The notes: generated by a model from the letters alone, not told the origin. A DNA stretch of 64,000 nucleotides from Mesorhizobium sp. L-8-3 (GCF_016756615.1 NZ_AP023262.1:5271501-5335500), one strand, 5' to 3'; shown: positions 11,710 through 20,357, counted from the first letter of the stretch. A program made the numbers and translations.

Positions 11710-12578
11710 TGCGTTCCCTGCTCTTCGTTCCAGGCGATTCGGAGAAGAAGCTGGAGAAAGGCTTCCAGTCCGGCGCGGACGTCGTCATCGTTGATCTTGA
11801 GGATTCCGTCGCTCCGGCCAACAAGGCCGCCGCGCGCGACATCGCTGCGTCCTTCATCGTGGCGCGGCGTCAGGAGTCGAGGTGCGCGGTCTATGTGAGG
11901 GTGAACGACCTCTCGACGGGTCTCACCGACGACGACCTGCGCGGCATCATGCGCGCGGCCCCCGACGGCATCATGCTGCCGAAGTCCAACAGCGGCGCTG
12001 ACGTCACGCATCTGTCCGCGAAGCTGCGGGTGCATGAGGCCGAGAACGGTCTTGCCGACGGCAGCACCCGCATCATCCCGCTGATCACCGAGACAGCAGC
12101 CGGCGTGCTCGCCGCCGGAACCTATCAGCCGTCGCCCAGGCTTGCCGGCCTGACCTGGGGTGCCGAGGATCTGTCTGCCGCCGTCGGCGCACGGACGGCC
12201 CGCGACGGCAACGGCCTCTATACCGACGTCTTCTGCCTTGCGCGCACTCTTACGATCCTCGCAGCATCGTCTGCAGAGACGGTCGCGATCGACACGGTGT
12301 TTCCCAATTTCCGGGATCTCGACGCCTTCCGGCAGGAATGCATCGAGGCCGAGCGGGATGGTTTCACGGCCAAGATGGCGATCCACCCGGCGCAGGTGCC
12401 TGTCATCAACGAGGTGTTCACGCCGTCGTCGGAAGCAGTCGCGCATTCGCAGGCCGTCGTGGACGCCTTTGCCGCTGCCGGCAACCCGGGGGTCGTCGCG
12501 ATCGGCGGCAAGATGTACGACCGCCCTCACCTCAGGCTCGCCGAGCGCTTGCTGGCGCGCGCCGTCAAGGCCGGCTGA
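11709..12578 (+). CDS. CoA-ester lyase of the HpcH/HpaI (CitE / malyl-CoA lyase-like) family
   Basis: A 289-residue protein with the CitE-like barrel. It begins RSLLFVPGDSEKKLEKG and has the substrate/metal segments DVVIVDLEDSVAP (about 24-36), IIPLITETAAGVL (E near 118) and LTWGAEDLSAAVGA (about 142-155, with the metal aspartate). It ends in FTAKMAIHPAQVPVINEVF, the C-terminal block of this family. Members cleave or form malyl-, citramalyl- or citryl-CoA. There is no citrate lyase alpha or gamma gene nearby, so it acts alone with CoA esters. Coupled to the upstream hydratase by a TGATG overlap. The exact substrate is unresolved. Confidence 0.87.
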   Translation: MRSLLFVPGDSEKKLEKGFQSGADVVIVDLEDSVAPANKAAARDIAASFIVARRQESRCAVYVRVNDLSTGLTDDDLRGIMRAAPDGIMLPKSNSGADVTHLSAKLRVHEAENGLADGSTRIIPLITETAAGVLAAGTYQPSPRLAGLTWGAEDLSAAVGARTARDGNGLYTDVFCLARTLTILAASSAETVAIDTVFPNFRDLDAFRQECIEAERDGFTAKMAIHPAQVPVINEVFTPSSEAVAHSQAVVDAFAAAGNPGVVAIGGKMYDRPHLRLAERLLARAVKAG

Positions 12579-12719
12579 TCTTACCCAATGGCCGATCTAT
12601 CGACCATTGAAGCGCGCGACCGCGTGGCCATGCCTGTTGGCGCGAAAACCAGGCGGCCTGGATGGGGGCGCCTGCGACCGAGGCCGTGCGGATGCGTCAG
12701 CGTCCGGGCCCGCCGGTAG

Positions 12720-13328
12720 TCAGTCGGCTTTCCATCGCGGGCGGCGCATCGAGAACGTCTCGGTCACCGATGCATAGTCCATATAGCCGAGACGCGCGAC
12801 ATTGCCGGCCTTCACCGCATCGAAGAGGCCGTCGGTCAGCATAGCGTCGTCGATATGCACGCCGACCACCTCTCCGGCCACGACCACGCTGCCGGAAAGG
12901 CTGCCGTCCAGGGCCTTCGGCCTGAAGATCTCCGTCACCTTGCATTCGAGGGCGGCCGGTGCTTCGGCCACACGCGGAGGTGCGACGAGACGCGATGGAG
13001 CCGGCGTCAATCCCGCATAGCCGAATTCGTCGACGCCGCGCGGCGCATCGACTGAACTCGCATTCATCCTCTCGGCGAGCTTGCGCCCGACAAGATTGGC
13101 GACGAATTCGCCGGTATCACCGGCGAAGGCGACGCTGTCCTTCTCGCCCTCCGAAGAGAACCAGACCAGGAAGGGATGCGTGGAGATGGCGTTGAAGAAG
13201 GAATAGGGCGCAAGGTTCACCGCGCCGTCGCGGCTTATGCTGGAAATCCAGCCGATCGGCCGCGGCGCGACGATCGCTTTGAACGGGTCATGCGGCAGGC
13301 CGTGGCCTTTGCTCGGCTCGTAGAACAC
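12720..13328 (-). CDS. Flavin reductase-like, FMN-binding split-barrel protein
   Basis: A 202-residue protein with the flavin reductase split-barrel signature: KAIVAPRPIGWISSISRDGAVNLAPYSFFNAI, read in pieces across residues 17-48, then DTGEFVANLV and ALECKVTEIF. Such proteins bind FMN and use NAD(P)H, often feeding reduced flavin to a partner. The start is a GTG at 13328 with GGAGG six bases before it. That ribosome site overlaps the end of the nitroreductase gene, whose stop is at 13329-13331, so the two are coupled with no gap. The pairing suggests a shared flavin-dependent reaction; the substrate is unknown. Confidence 0.85.
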   Translation of the reverse strand: MFYEPSKGHGLPHDPFKAIVAPRPIGWISSISRDGAVNLAPYSFFNAISTHPFLVWFSSEGEKDSVAFAGDTGEFVANLVGRKLAERMNASSVDAPRGVDEFGYAGLTPAPSRLVAPPRVAEAPAALECKVTEIFRPKALDGSLSGSVVVAGEVVGVHIDDAMLTDGLFDAVKAGNVARLGYMDYASVTETFSMRRPRWKAD

Positions 13329-13913
13329 CTATTCCCTCCAAGGGCCCGAATAATCAGCGTAGAGCGCAGCAACATCGGGCCGCGGCCGCTCCGGCGCAAC
13401 GCCCGAATAGGTGCCGATATGGATGAAGCCGACGACACGCTCGTGGGGTGCAAGGCCGAGGATTCGACGCCCCTCCTCTACATCGGAATACCAGTTGGTG
13501 ATCCAGTTGGTGGCATAGCCCAGCGCATTGGCGGCGATGACAAGGTTCATGGCGGCGGCGCCACCGGAGAGGAACATCTCCCACCGGGGGATTTTCGGAT
13601 TCTCCTTGGGGCTGGAAACGACGCCGATCACCAGGGGCGCTCGCGAGAACCGCGCCAGTTCCTGCTGCCGGCGCCCTTCCGTCAGTGGCCCCTCCCGCTC
13701 CTCCGCCAATGCGGCGAGCTTCTCGCCGATCCGGACGCGGGCGTCGCCGCGATAGAGGATGAAACGCCATGGAGCGAGCCTGCCGTGATCGGGCACGCGT
13801 GTTGCGATCCGGATCATCGTTTCGATCTCGGCATTTGTGGGCACCGGCTCCCGCAACTCGGGGATAGGCGCTGAAATCCGGTTCAGCATGAAGTCTATGA
13901 CAGGGCTGGTCAC
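13329..13913 (-). CDS. Nitroreductase family protein
   Basis: A 194-residue FMN-dependent nitroreductase-fold enzyme. The N-terminal RIATRVPDHGRLAPWRF (about residues 35-51) is the FMN phosphate-binding region of the family. The central SGGAAAMNLVIAANALGYATNW helix and the C-terminal GFIHIGT strand match. The start is GTG 13913, chosen because AAGGAG lies seven bases upstream; an internal ATG at 13889 is the alternative. It is the first gene of a two-gene minus-strand unit with the flavin reductase. Members reduce nitroaromatics, quinones or flavins, and some cut flavin itself; nothing here decides which. Confidence 0.85.
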   Translation of the reverse strand: MTSPVIDFMLNRISAPIPELREPVPTNAEIETMIRIATRVPDHGRLAPWRFILYRGDARVRIGEKLAALAEEREGPLTEGRRQQELARFSRAPLVIGVVSSPKENPKIPRWEMFLSGGAAAMNLVIAANALGYATNWITNWYSDVEEGRRILGLAPHERVVGFIHIGTYSGVAPERPRPDVAALYADYSGPWRE

Positions 13914-14053
13914 GGTCGAACTCTCCTTCGGCGATCTGGCTGAAGCGGACACGGAGGGGAGGTCGGTACGCTCGGCTGGGACGAATCGTCGGCGGCTCCC
14001 GCCGGCACGATTAAGCCTTGAAATTGCCACCGCCTTGGGCTTCAAGGCAAGGG

Positions 14054-15019
14054 ATGATCGCCGGTCGCAGCAGACTGTTAGCCCCGATACTCCTGACGGC
14101 CGTGCTGGTGGCGGGGCCGCGACACGCATTTGCCCAGGATCCCCGCAAGTCCGGCAAAGGCGACTTTCCCGGCGTGACGAGCTATGCCCCGACGCGGCCC
14201 GACAGGCCGCTCGCCCGGGGGGAAGGCAAGATCACCGTTGCCGCCAAGCTGACCGATGATGCGCCTGATCTGAAGCGCGGGCTCGTATGGCGGATTTTTC
14301 AGCCGGATCCTGGCCCGGACGGCAAGCTGCCCTTGGTCGCGTCCGCGCAGGGCGGCACGATCGAGTTCGAGCTTGAACCCGGCAGCTATCTCGTCCACGC
14401 CTCCTTCGGCCGGGCCGGCGCGACCAAGAGAATCAGCGTCGGCCGTGAAGCCAAGCGGGAAAGCCTCGTGCTCGACGCAGGTGGGCTCAAGCTCGACGGG
14501 GTGCTATCCGGCGACCTCAGGATCCCGCCGGACAAGCTGAGCTTCTCGATCTACGAAGCCACGGCCGATGCCGACGGCGATCGCGCCCTGATCGTTCCCG
14601 ACGTCAAGCCTAACAGGGTGGTGCGGCTGAACGCGGGCACCTATCACGTCGTCTCGACCTACGGCTCGGTCAATGCGGTCATCCGCTCCGATATCCGCGT
14701 CGAGGCCGGCAAGCTCACCGAGGCGACCGTGGAACACCATGCAGCGGAGATCACCTTGAAGCTGGTGCGCGAGCCCGGCGGCGAGGCGATCGCCGACACA
14801 TCGTGGTCGATCGTCAGCGATTCGGGCGATCCAGTGCGCGAGAGCGTCGGCGCCTATGCCTCCATGGTGCTCGCGGAAGGCGAGTACACGATCGTGGCCA
14901 AGAATCGCGACCGTATCTATCAGCGCGATTTTACCGTCGTTCCCGGCCGCAACCAGGAGGTCGAAGTGCTCGCCACGGACGGCACGTCCGCGACCGCCGC
15001 CCAGGACCAAGCCGACTGA
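14054..15019 (+). CDS. Secreted or periplasmic protein of repeated beta-sandwich type, function unknown
   Basis: A 321-residue protein with a clear signal peptide: basic start MIAGRSR, a hydrophobic LLAPILLTAVLVAG core and cleavage near HAFA-QD. The mature part is mostly beta structure with several similar units. Each has a glycine-containing strand pair of the type ELEPGSYLVHASFG, RLNAGTYHVVSTYG and VLAEGEYTIVAKN, about 90-100 residues apart. That spacing resembles carboxypeptidase-regulatory-like or Ig-like modules. No catalytic residues stand out. AAGG upstream of ATG 14054 supports the start. It is divergent from the nitroreductase gene and convergent with thrS. I recognise it as a conserved rhizobial hypothetical but not its role. 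Confidence 0.7.
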   Translation: MIAGRSRLLAPILLTAVLVAGPRHAFAQDPRKSGKGDFPGVTSYAPTRPDRPLARGEGKITVAAKLTDDAPDLKRGLVWRIFQPDPGPDGKLPLVASAQGGTIEFELEPGSYLVHASFGRAGATKRISVGREAKRESLVLDAGGLKLDGVLSGDLRIPPDKLSFSIYEATADADGDRALIVPDVKPNRVVRLNAGTYHVVSTYGSVNAVIRSDIRVEAGKLTEATVEHHAAEITLKLVREPGGEAIADTSWSIVSDSGDPVRESVGAYASMVLAEGEYTIVAKNRDRIYQRDFTVVPGRNQEVEVLATDGTSATAAQDQAD

Positions 15020-15119
15020 GGCCCTCCTGCCCCCAAGCGCCAAATTCACCTTCGAAATCGACGAAAAACGGCTTGCACGGATCGGCCGCTCCAGACCAGG
15101 CGGCAACAGGCAGCCGGTC

Positions 15120-15143
15120 GGGGCGGGAAAACTCCCCCGCCCC
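15120..15143. terminator. Shared hairpin between convergent genes
   Basis: GGGGCGGG and CCCGCCCC pair as an eight-base stem with a short A-rich loop, in the 137-base gap between the secreted-protein gene and the end of thrS. It is placed to end transcription in both directions, though the flanking T tracts are short. Confidence 0.5.
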
Positions 15144-15156
15144 TTGACCTTCTCCG

Positions 15157-17139
15157 TCAGGCCGCCTTGGCGAGCCGCTTGCGCCGAAGGTCGGGCGCGA
15201 GCGCCTCGTCGGCTAGTGCCGTGACCGCCGCTTCGAGGGTCTGCGACTGCTGGTCGCGCGAGCCCAGCCGCCTGACGTTGACGGTGCCCTCTTCCGCCTC
15301 GCGCTTTCCACAGACGAGGATGACGGGCACCTTGGCCAGCGAGTGCTCGCGGACCTTGTAGTTGATCTTCTCGTTGCGCAGATCGGCTTCGGCCGAGAGG
15401 CCCGCGGCCTTCAGCCGTTCGACCACCGAGCGGGCATAGTCGTCGGCATCGGAGGTGATGGTAGCGACGACCACCTGCAGCGGCGCGAACCATAGCGGGA
15501 AATGACCGGAATAATTTTCGATGAGTATGCCCAGGAAGCGTTCCATCGAGCCGCAGATGGCGCGATGGACCATCACGGGCTGCTTCTTCTCCGAATCCGA
15601 GCCGATATAGAAGGCGCCGAAGCGCTCCGGCAGGTTGAAGTCGACCTGGGTCGTGCCGCACTGCCATTCACGGCCGATGGCGTCGCGCAACACATACTCG
15701 AACTTCGGACCGTAGAACGCGCCCTCGCCCGGATTGATCGACGTCTTGATCGTGTTCGACTGCGCCTTGATGGTGGCGAGCACGCCGCTCATGATGTCTT
15801 CGGCATGATCCCAGGCCTCGTCGGAACCGACACGCTTGTCGGGCCGCGTGGAGAGCTTCACCTCGATCTGGTCGAAGCCGAAATCGGCATAGGTCGAGAG
15901 GATCAGATCGTTGATCTTCAGGCATTCCTCGGCGAGTTGTTCCTCGGTGCAGAAGATATGCGCATCATCCTGCGTGAAGCCTCGCACGCGCATCAACCCA
16001 TGCAGCGCTCCGGATGGCTCATAGCGATGCACATTGCCGAATTCCGCGAGCTTTATCGGTAGATCGCGGTAGGACTTGAGGCCATGCTTGAAGATTTGCA
16101 CATGGCCCGGGCAGTTCATGGGCTTGAGCGCGAAGACGCGGTCGTCCTCGGTCTCGTCGCCGGCCGACTGCACCTTGAACATGCTTTCCTTGTACCAGCC
16201 CCAGTGGCCGGAGGTCTCCCACAGCGACTTGTCGAGCACCTGGGGTGCATTGACCTCCTGATAGTCGAGATCCGCGAGGCGGCGGCGCATGTAGGACACC
16301 AAGTTCTGGAACATCTTCCAGCCCTTGGCGTGCCAGAAGACGACGCCCGGTCCCTCTTCCTGAAAGTGGAACAGATCCATCTCGCGGCCGAGACGGCGGT
16401 GATCGCGCTTCTCGGCCTCCTCCAGCATGTGGAGATAGGCGTCGAGCTGCGCCTGATCGGCCCAGGCTGTACCGTAGATGCGCGTCAGCATCGGGTTGTT
16501 GGCGTCGCCGCGCCAATAGGCGCCGGCCACCTTCATCAGCTTGAAGGCGTTGCCGATCTGGCCGGTCGAGACCATGTGCGGCCCGCGGCAGAGATCGAAC
16601 CAGTCGCCCTGGGCGTAGATCTTGAGCTCTTGATCCTCGGCAATCGCATCGACCAGTTCGACCTTGTAGGCCTCGCCCTTGTCGCGAAACACCTGCCTGG
16701 CCTTCTCGCGCGTCCAGACCTCCTTGGTGAGGGGCCTGTTGCGGGCGATGATCTCCCGCATCTTCTTCTCGATCGCGGGAAAATCTTCCGGCGTGAAAGG
16801 CTCGTTGCGGGCGAAGTCGTAATAGAAGCCGTTCTCGATGACTGGTCCGATGGTCACTTGGGTTCCCGGCCACAGTTCCTGCACGGCCTCGGCCAGCACA
16901 TGGGCGGCGTCGTGGCGGATGAGTTCCAAGGCGCGCGGGTCGTCGCGAGTCACGATCTCGATCGCGCCGGACTGGCCGATCGGGTCGGAGAGATCGCGCA
17001 AGGTCCCATCGAGCGCATAGGCGACCGCCTTCTTCGCGAGCGACTTCGATATCTGCTCGGCGAGCGTTGCGCCCGTCGTCGCCGCATCGCAAGGGCGGAC
17101 AGAACCATCGGGAAATGTGAGGGAAATGCTGTTGGCCAA
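15157..17139 (-). CDS. thrS: Threonine-tRNA ligase
   Basis: A 660-residue class II aminoacyl-tRNA synthetase that charges tRNA-Thr and edits mis-attached serine. The order is TGS domain (1-65), editing domain with HDAAHVLAEAVQELWPG, then the catalytic core. The core zinc ligands lie in MNCPGHVQIF, HRYEPSGALHGLMRVRGF and HRAICGSMERFLG. The C-terminal anticodon-binding domain follows. The start is TTG 17139 because GGAG lies seven bases upstream and the resulting MANSISLTFPDGSVR is the standard N-terminus; the frame is open for 50 more codons upstream without family similarity. It is followed on the same strand by nothing close, and yidD lies upstream. Confidence 0.95.
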   Translation of the reverse strand: MANSISLTFPDGSVRPCDAATTGATLAEQISKSLAKKAVAYALDGTLRDLSDPIGQSGAIEIVTRDDPRALELIRHDAAHVLAEAVQELWPGTQVTIGPVIENGFYYDFARNEPFTPEDFPAIEKKMREIIARNRPLTKEVWTREKARQVFRDKGEAYKVELVDAIAEDQELKIYAQGDWFDLCRGPHMVSTGQIGNAFKLMKVAGAYWRGDANNPMLTRIYGTAWADQAQLDAYLHMLEEAEKRDHRRLGREMDLFHFQEEGPGVVFWHAKGWKMFQNLVSYMRRRLADLDYQEVNAPQVLDKSLWETSGHWGWYKESMFKVQSAGDETEDDRVFALKPMNCPGHVQIFKHGLKSYRDLPIKLAEFGNVHRYEPSGALHGLMRVRGFTQDDAHIFCTEEQLAEECLKINDLILSTYADFGFDQIEVKLSTRPDKRVGSDEAWDHAEDIMSGVLATIKAQSNTIKTSINPGEGAFYGPKFEYVLRDAIGREWQCGTTQVDFNLPERFGAFYIGSDSEKKQPVMVHRAICGSMERFLGILIENYSGHFPLWFAPLQVVVATITSDADDYARSVVERLKAAGLSAEADLRNEKINYKVREHSLAKVPVILVCGKREAEEGTVNVRRLGSRDQQSQTLEAAVTALADEALAPDLRRKRLAKAA

Positions 17140-17301
17140 GGTCTTACTCCAATCCAGTCCCGCAAACGAGCGCGGGTGGTGTTTGCCGGAATCCGGCGGC
17201 GCGGCGTTTCTAGTGGCGAAATGCGGGGTCGTAAACAGTAATGAAGGCCGCAGGGGCGGAGATTTTCGTCCGCGGTTCTTCGACCGCATCAGGCTCGGCT
17301 G

Positions 17302-17679
17302 CTATCCAACCCCATGGTCCCGGGCGCGCTTGCGGCCGATTCCCCAATATCGCCAGGGAAGATACCAGCGGTAGCGATCATCGAGCTGCTCCGGGACGCG
17401 GTCGATGCCGTGGGTGCCGCCTGGCCCGCAACGGGCGACCCTGAAGAGCGCCATCCAGCCACCCGCCCAGAGCCCGTGGCGGGCGATAGCCTCGTATGCA
17501 TATTCCGAGCAGGTCGGCAGATGTCGGCAGGAGTTTCCGACGAAGCCTGAAAGGGTCAGCTGGTAAAGCCGCACCGATGCGGTCCCCGCGAGTCGGCCCG
17601 GCGTCTTGGGCCAGGGGCCGGACCAGTTGCGACCCTGCCCCGTGCCGCGCCCGGGCCTGGCATGGTGGTCGTGCGTCAT
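17302..17679 (-). CDS. yidD: Membrane protein insertion efficiency factor YidD
   Basis: A 125-residue protein with the YidD core LYQLTLSGFVGNSCRHLPTC, then SEYAYEAIARHGLWAGGWMA and the second conserved cysteine in RVARCGPGGTHGIDRVP. The family is a small membrane-associated helper of YidC-dependent insertion. The N-terminal 35 residues are a basic, low-complexity extension seen in rhizobial members; a later start is possible. It is not next to rnpA or yidC here, as is usual in Alphaproteobacteria, and lies about 160 bases upstream of thrS on the same strand. Confidence 0.88.
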   Translation of the reverse strand: MTHDHHARPGRGTGQGRNWSGPWPKTPGRLAGTASVRLYQLTLSGFVGNSCRHLPTCSEYAYEAIARHGLWAGGWMALFRVARCGPGGTHGIDRVPEQLDDRYRWYLPWRYWGIGRKRARDHGVG

Positions 17680-17759
17680 CGAAAGGACCGCCGTCGCGAG
17701 GGCTCCATTCCCCTTAGATGTCGCCTCAGCCTCGAATCCGCAATGGCCTCCCTGCCTAC

Positions 17760-17927
17760 TTACTCGAAGCGTTTGCGCCGGGGCCCGTGGCCGGCACCCA
17801 GCTTGCGGTCACCGTCCGTGGACCGATCCTCGCGACGAGCGGGATCGTTCTCCCAGGATCGATCCAGTCTCTCCTGGAAGGTGAGCAGCCGGATCACCTC
17901 GGTCATGATCTCAAGGTACTCCTTCAT
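17760..17927 (-). CDS. Small hypothetical protein (55 residues)
   Basis: This short frame begins at ATG 17927 and has AAGGAGG nine bases upstream, a better ribosome site than many known genes here. The product starts with an amphipathic helix, MKEYLEIMTEVIRLLTFQER, and ends in a very charged tail rich in Asp, Arg and Lys. I do not recognise it. It sits in the 338-base gap between yidD and the divergent LysR gene. The evidence is only the ribosome site and the helix. Confidence 0.45.
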   Translation of the reverse strand: MKEYLEIMTEVIRLLTFQERLDRSWENDPARREDRSTDGDRKLGAGHGPRRKRFE

Positions 17928-18016
17928 TTGTACTTGCCTCCTTGCTCGGAGGAGTAGAGCGCCACTGGCATCGGCGCTCAAACGAGTATAATTTCCAGGT
18001 CGGATAACATGGTGTT

Positions 18017-18928
18017 ATGCGAATGAAGCGTGGGCGGCTGCCGTTGACGGCCCTCAGAAGCTTCGAGGCGGCAGGGCGACATCTGAGCTTCAGCCGTGCC
18101 GCGGAGGAGCTGTTCGTCTCGCAGGCGGCGATCAGCCGGCAGGTGCGCGAACTCGAGGCTTTCGTAGGACATCCATTGTTCGAACGGCTGCACAGGCGCG
18201 TTGAACTGACCGAAATCGGATACAAGCTGATCGACCGGCTGACGCGCAGCCTCGACGAGATCGACCATTGTCTGAGTGAGATCCAGGCGACACCGATGCA
18301 GAGCCTCGTGAAGGTCAGCGTGGAGCCGTCTTTTGCCGGCTCATGGCTCGTGCCGCGGCTCAACCAGTTCCGCACACTTCGGCCCGACATCGACGTCTCG
18401 GTCGATGTCGATCCTCAATTGGTGGAATTTCGCACCCACGAGGCCGAGATCGCAATCCGCCACAGCCTCACCGAGCGCTCCTGGCCGCGGACGCAGTCGG
18501 TGCATCTGTTCGATACCTCGGTGACGCCGGTTCTGTGTCCCGCCCTGCTCGCCTCGGGGCCGCCTTTGATGGAGCCGGCCGACCTTCGGCACTACACGCT
18601 GCTGCACGAAGAGAACCGCGACGGCTGGCTATGCTGGTTCGAGGAAGCGGGTATGGCCGAAGCCAGCCCCGCGCGTGGTCCCATCTTTCCCGACGGCGCG
18701 CTTGCCGCGCAGGCAGCCTTGCTCGGCCATGGCGTGGCGCTGATCGACCCTCTGATGGTCAGCCGCGAACTGCGGGAGGAGGACCTCGTCCAGCCGTTCG
18801 AAGTCGAGGTGCCCTGGGGCGCCTACTGGCTGGTCGCTCCGGACCTTGCCGCGCTCAGCGAACCGGCAAGTGCTTTTGCAGCCTGGCTGAAGGAGGAACT
18901 GGGAGTGGCACAGGCAAAGCCGACATGA
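18017..18928 (+). CDS. LysR-family transcriptional regulator, GcvA-like
   Basis: A 303-residue LysR regulator. The winged helix is at residues 8-67 with LPLTALRSFEAAGRHLSFSR and AAEELFVSQAAISRQVRELE, the exact layout of the GcvA subgroup. The periplasmic-binding-like effector domain follows from about 90, including VSVEPSFAGSWLVPRLNQF and GHGVALIDPLMV. GcvA relatives control amino acid or beta-lactamase genes. Despite the name, nothing links it to the gcv operon 10 kb away, which has its own riboswitch. It is divergent from the small frame at 17760-17927 and convergent with the Fe-S scaffold gene. The target is unknown. Confidence 0.9.
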   Translation: MRMKRGRLPLTALRSFEAAGRHLSFSRAAEELFVSQAAISRQVRELEAFVGHPLFERLHRRVELTEIGYKLIDRLTRSLDEIDHCLSEIQATPMQSLVKVSVEPSFAGSWLVPRLNQFRTLRPDIDVSVDVDPQLVEFRTHEAEIAIRHSLTERSWPRTQSVHLFDTSVTPVLCPALLASGPPLMEPADLRHYTLLHEENRDGWLCWFEEAGMAEASPARGPIFPDGALAAQAALLGHGVALIDPLMVSRELREEDLVQPFEVEVPWGAYWLVAPDLAALSEPASAFAAWLKEELGVAQAKPT

Positions 18929-18955
18929 CCGTCGGCTCCGCGTTGCGCGCCGCGA

Positions 18956-19402
18956 TCAGGCGGCTTCGCCGGCGCGCTTCTTCTGGATCTGGCCGATGGC
19001 GTCGACGACCGCGTCGAAGGTGAGCATGGTCGAGGCATGCCGTGCCTTATAGTCGCGCACGGGCTCGAGATATTTCAGGTCGGCGAACCGGCCGTCGGGC
19101 GGCGGCCCGTTTTCCTTGAGCATCCGGCGCATGGTCTCTCGAACCTCGCGCAACTCCGCTGCCGTGGAGCCGACGACGTTCTGCGCCATGATCGATGACG
19201 AGGCCTGCCCAAGCGCGCAAGCTTTCACGTCATGGGCGAAATCGGTCACCGTATCGCCGTCCATCCTGAGGTCGACGGTCACCGTCGACCCGCACAGCTT
19301 CGAATGCGCCATAGCCGTCGCATCCGGATTGTCGAGCCGGCCGATGCGCGCGATATTTCCGGCGAAGCCGAGAATTTTCGTATTGTAGACGTCGCTGATC
19401 AT
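18956..19402 (-). CDS. Iron-sulfur cluster assembly scaffold protein (IscU/SufU/NifU-N fold)
   Basis: A 148-residue IscU-fold protein, MISDVYNTKILGFAGNI at the start (ATG 19402). In the family three cysteines hold the nascent cluster. Here the first is in HSKLCGSTVTV (CGS in place of the usual CGD) and the second in VKACALGQASSSIM. The third position, normally HC in a LHCS-like motif, reads ARHASTMLTF, so the cysteine is replaced by alanine. Whether it scaffolds Fe-S clusters or serves in sulfur transfer is uncertain. It is divergent from folE, with 236 bases between the starts. Confidence 0.83.
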   Translation of the reverse strand: MISDVYNTKILGFAGNIARIGRLDNPDATAMAHSKLCGSTVTVDLRMDGDTVTDFAHDVKACALGQASSSIMAQNVVGSTAAELREVRETMRRMLKENGPPPDGRFADLKYLEPVRDYKARHASTMLTFDAVVDAIGQIQKKRAGEAA

Positions 19403-19638
19403 CTTTTTCCACTCAGCCGCCGTTTCGCGAACAGGCGTTGCCGCCGGCGTGTCTTTCAATCGCGTATCCAGCGCATATATAATGGTCCGGCTCCAGCATC
19501 GGCAAGGCGGGAACCTTGACATGCAGGAGCCAGAACATGCCGCTTTCGGGTACTGGACATGACGTTCGCGCAACCCGTAACAGGCAGTGGTCCGTTAAAC
19601 TCGTTCCTCCGCAGAGTGGAACTACGGGAGACGCCTTT

Positions 19639-20280
19639 ATGGATGCCGTCATCAAGAAGCTCATGCCCAAGTCCGACTACATGGAAAGGGTGGTGGGCGA
19701 TCGCCCGACCCAGGAAGAGGTCGAGGCGGCGGTTCGTGTCCTGCTTCGCTGGACGGGCGACAATCCCGAGCGCGAGGGTCTGAAAGACACTCCCACGCGC
19801 GTTGCCAAGGCCTATCGCGAAATGTTCGCGGGCTACGACATGAACCCGGCCGAGGAGCTCGGCCGGACCTTCGAGGAAGTCGCCGGCTATGATGACCTCG
19901 TTCTGCTCAAGGACATCGAGTTCCATTCGCATTGCGAGCATCACATGGTGCCGATCATCGGGAGGGCGCATGTCGGCTATCTGCCCGACAACAAGGTTGT
20001 TGGCCTCTCCAAGCTGGCACGCGTAGTCGACATCTTCGCGCAACGCCTGCAGACACAGGAAGCAATGACCGCGCAGATCGCCAATGTGATCCAGGAAGTT
20101 CTCAACCCCCGCGGCGTCGCCGTGATGATCGAGGCCGAGCATATGTGCATGGCCATGCGTGGCATCAAGAAACAGGGCTCCTCGACGCTGACGTCGACCT
20201 TCACCGGGGCGTTCAAGGCTCCGGAGGAGCAGGTCCGCTTCGTCACCATGGTCCGTGCCGGCATTCGGAGCGGAAACTAG
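19639..20280 (+). CDS. folE: GTP cyclohydrolase I
   Basis: A 213-residue enzyme that opens GTP to 7,8-dihydroneopterin triphosphate, the first step of tetrahydrofolate synthesis. The zinc site is visible as HSHCEHHMVP and CMAMRGIKK. GRAHVGYLPDNKVVGLSKLAR is the substrate loop, and NPRGVAVMIEAEHMCMAMRG the conserved C-terminal strand. The start is ATG 19639 with GGGAG eight bases upstream; the frame is open further upstream but without similarity. It is followed by hisI after 77 bases on the same strand. Confidence 0.95.
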   Translation: MDAVIKKLMPKSDYMERVVGDRPTQEEVEAAVRVLLRWTGDNPEREGLKDTPTRVAKAYREMFAGYDMNPAEELGRTFEEVAGYDDLVLLKDIEFHSHCEHHMVPIIGRAHVGYLPDNKVVGLSKLARVVDIFAQRLQTQEAMTAQIANVIQEVLNPRGVAVMIEAEHMCMAMRGIKKQGSSTLTSTFTGAFKAPEEQVRFVTMVRAGIRSGN

Positions 20281-20357
20281 CGCTGCCCGCCAGTCGAAAC
20301 CTCTAGCGGAACGGTGGCTTCACGCTGTTCTCACGGTCCTTCCCTAAGGAATTGGAC

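Noticed and set aside
18017..18928. LysR gene as the regulator GcvA of glycine cleavage
   Set aside because: The similarity is to the large GcvA-like subgroup only; the gcv operon is 10 kb away and has a riboswitch.
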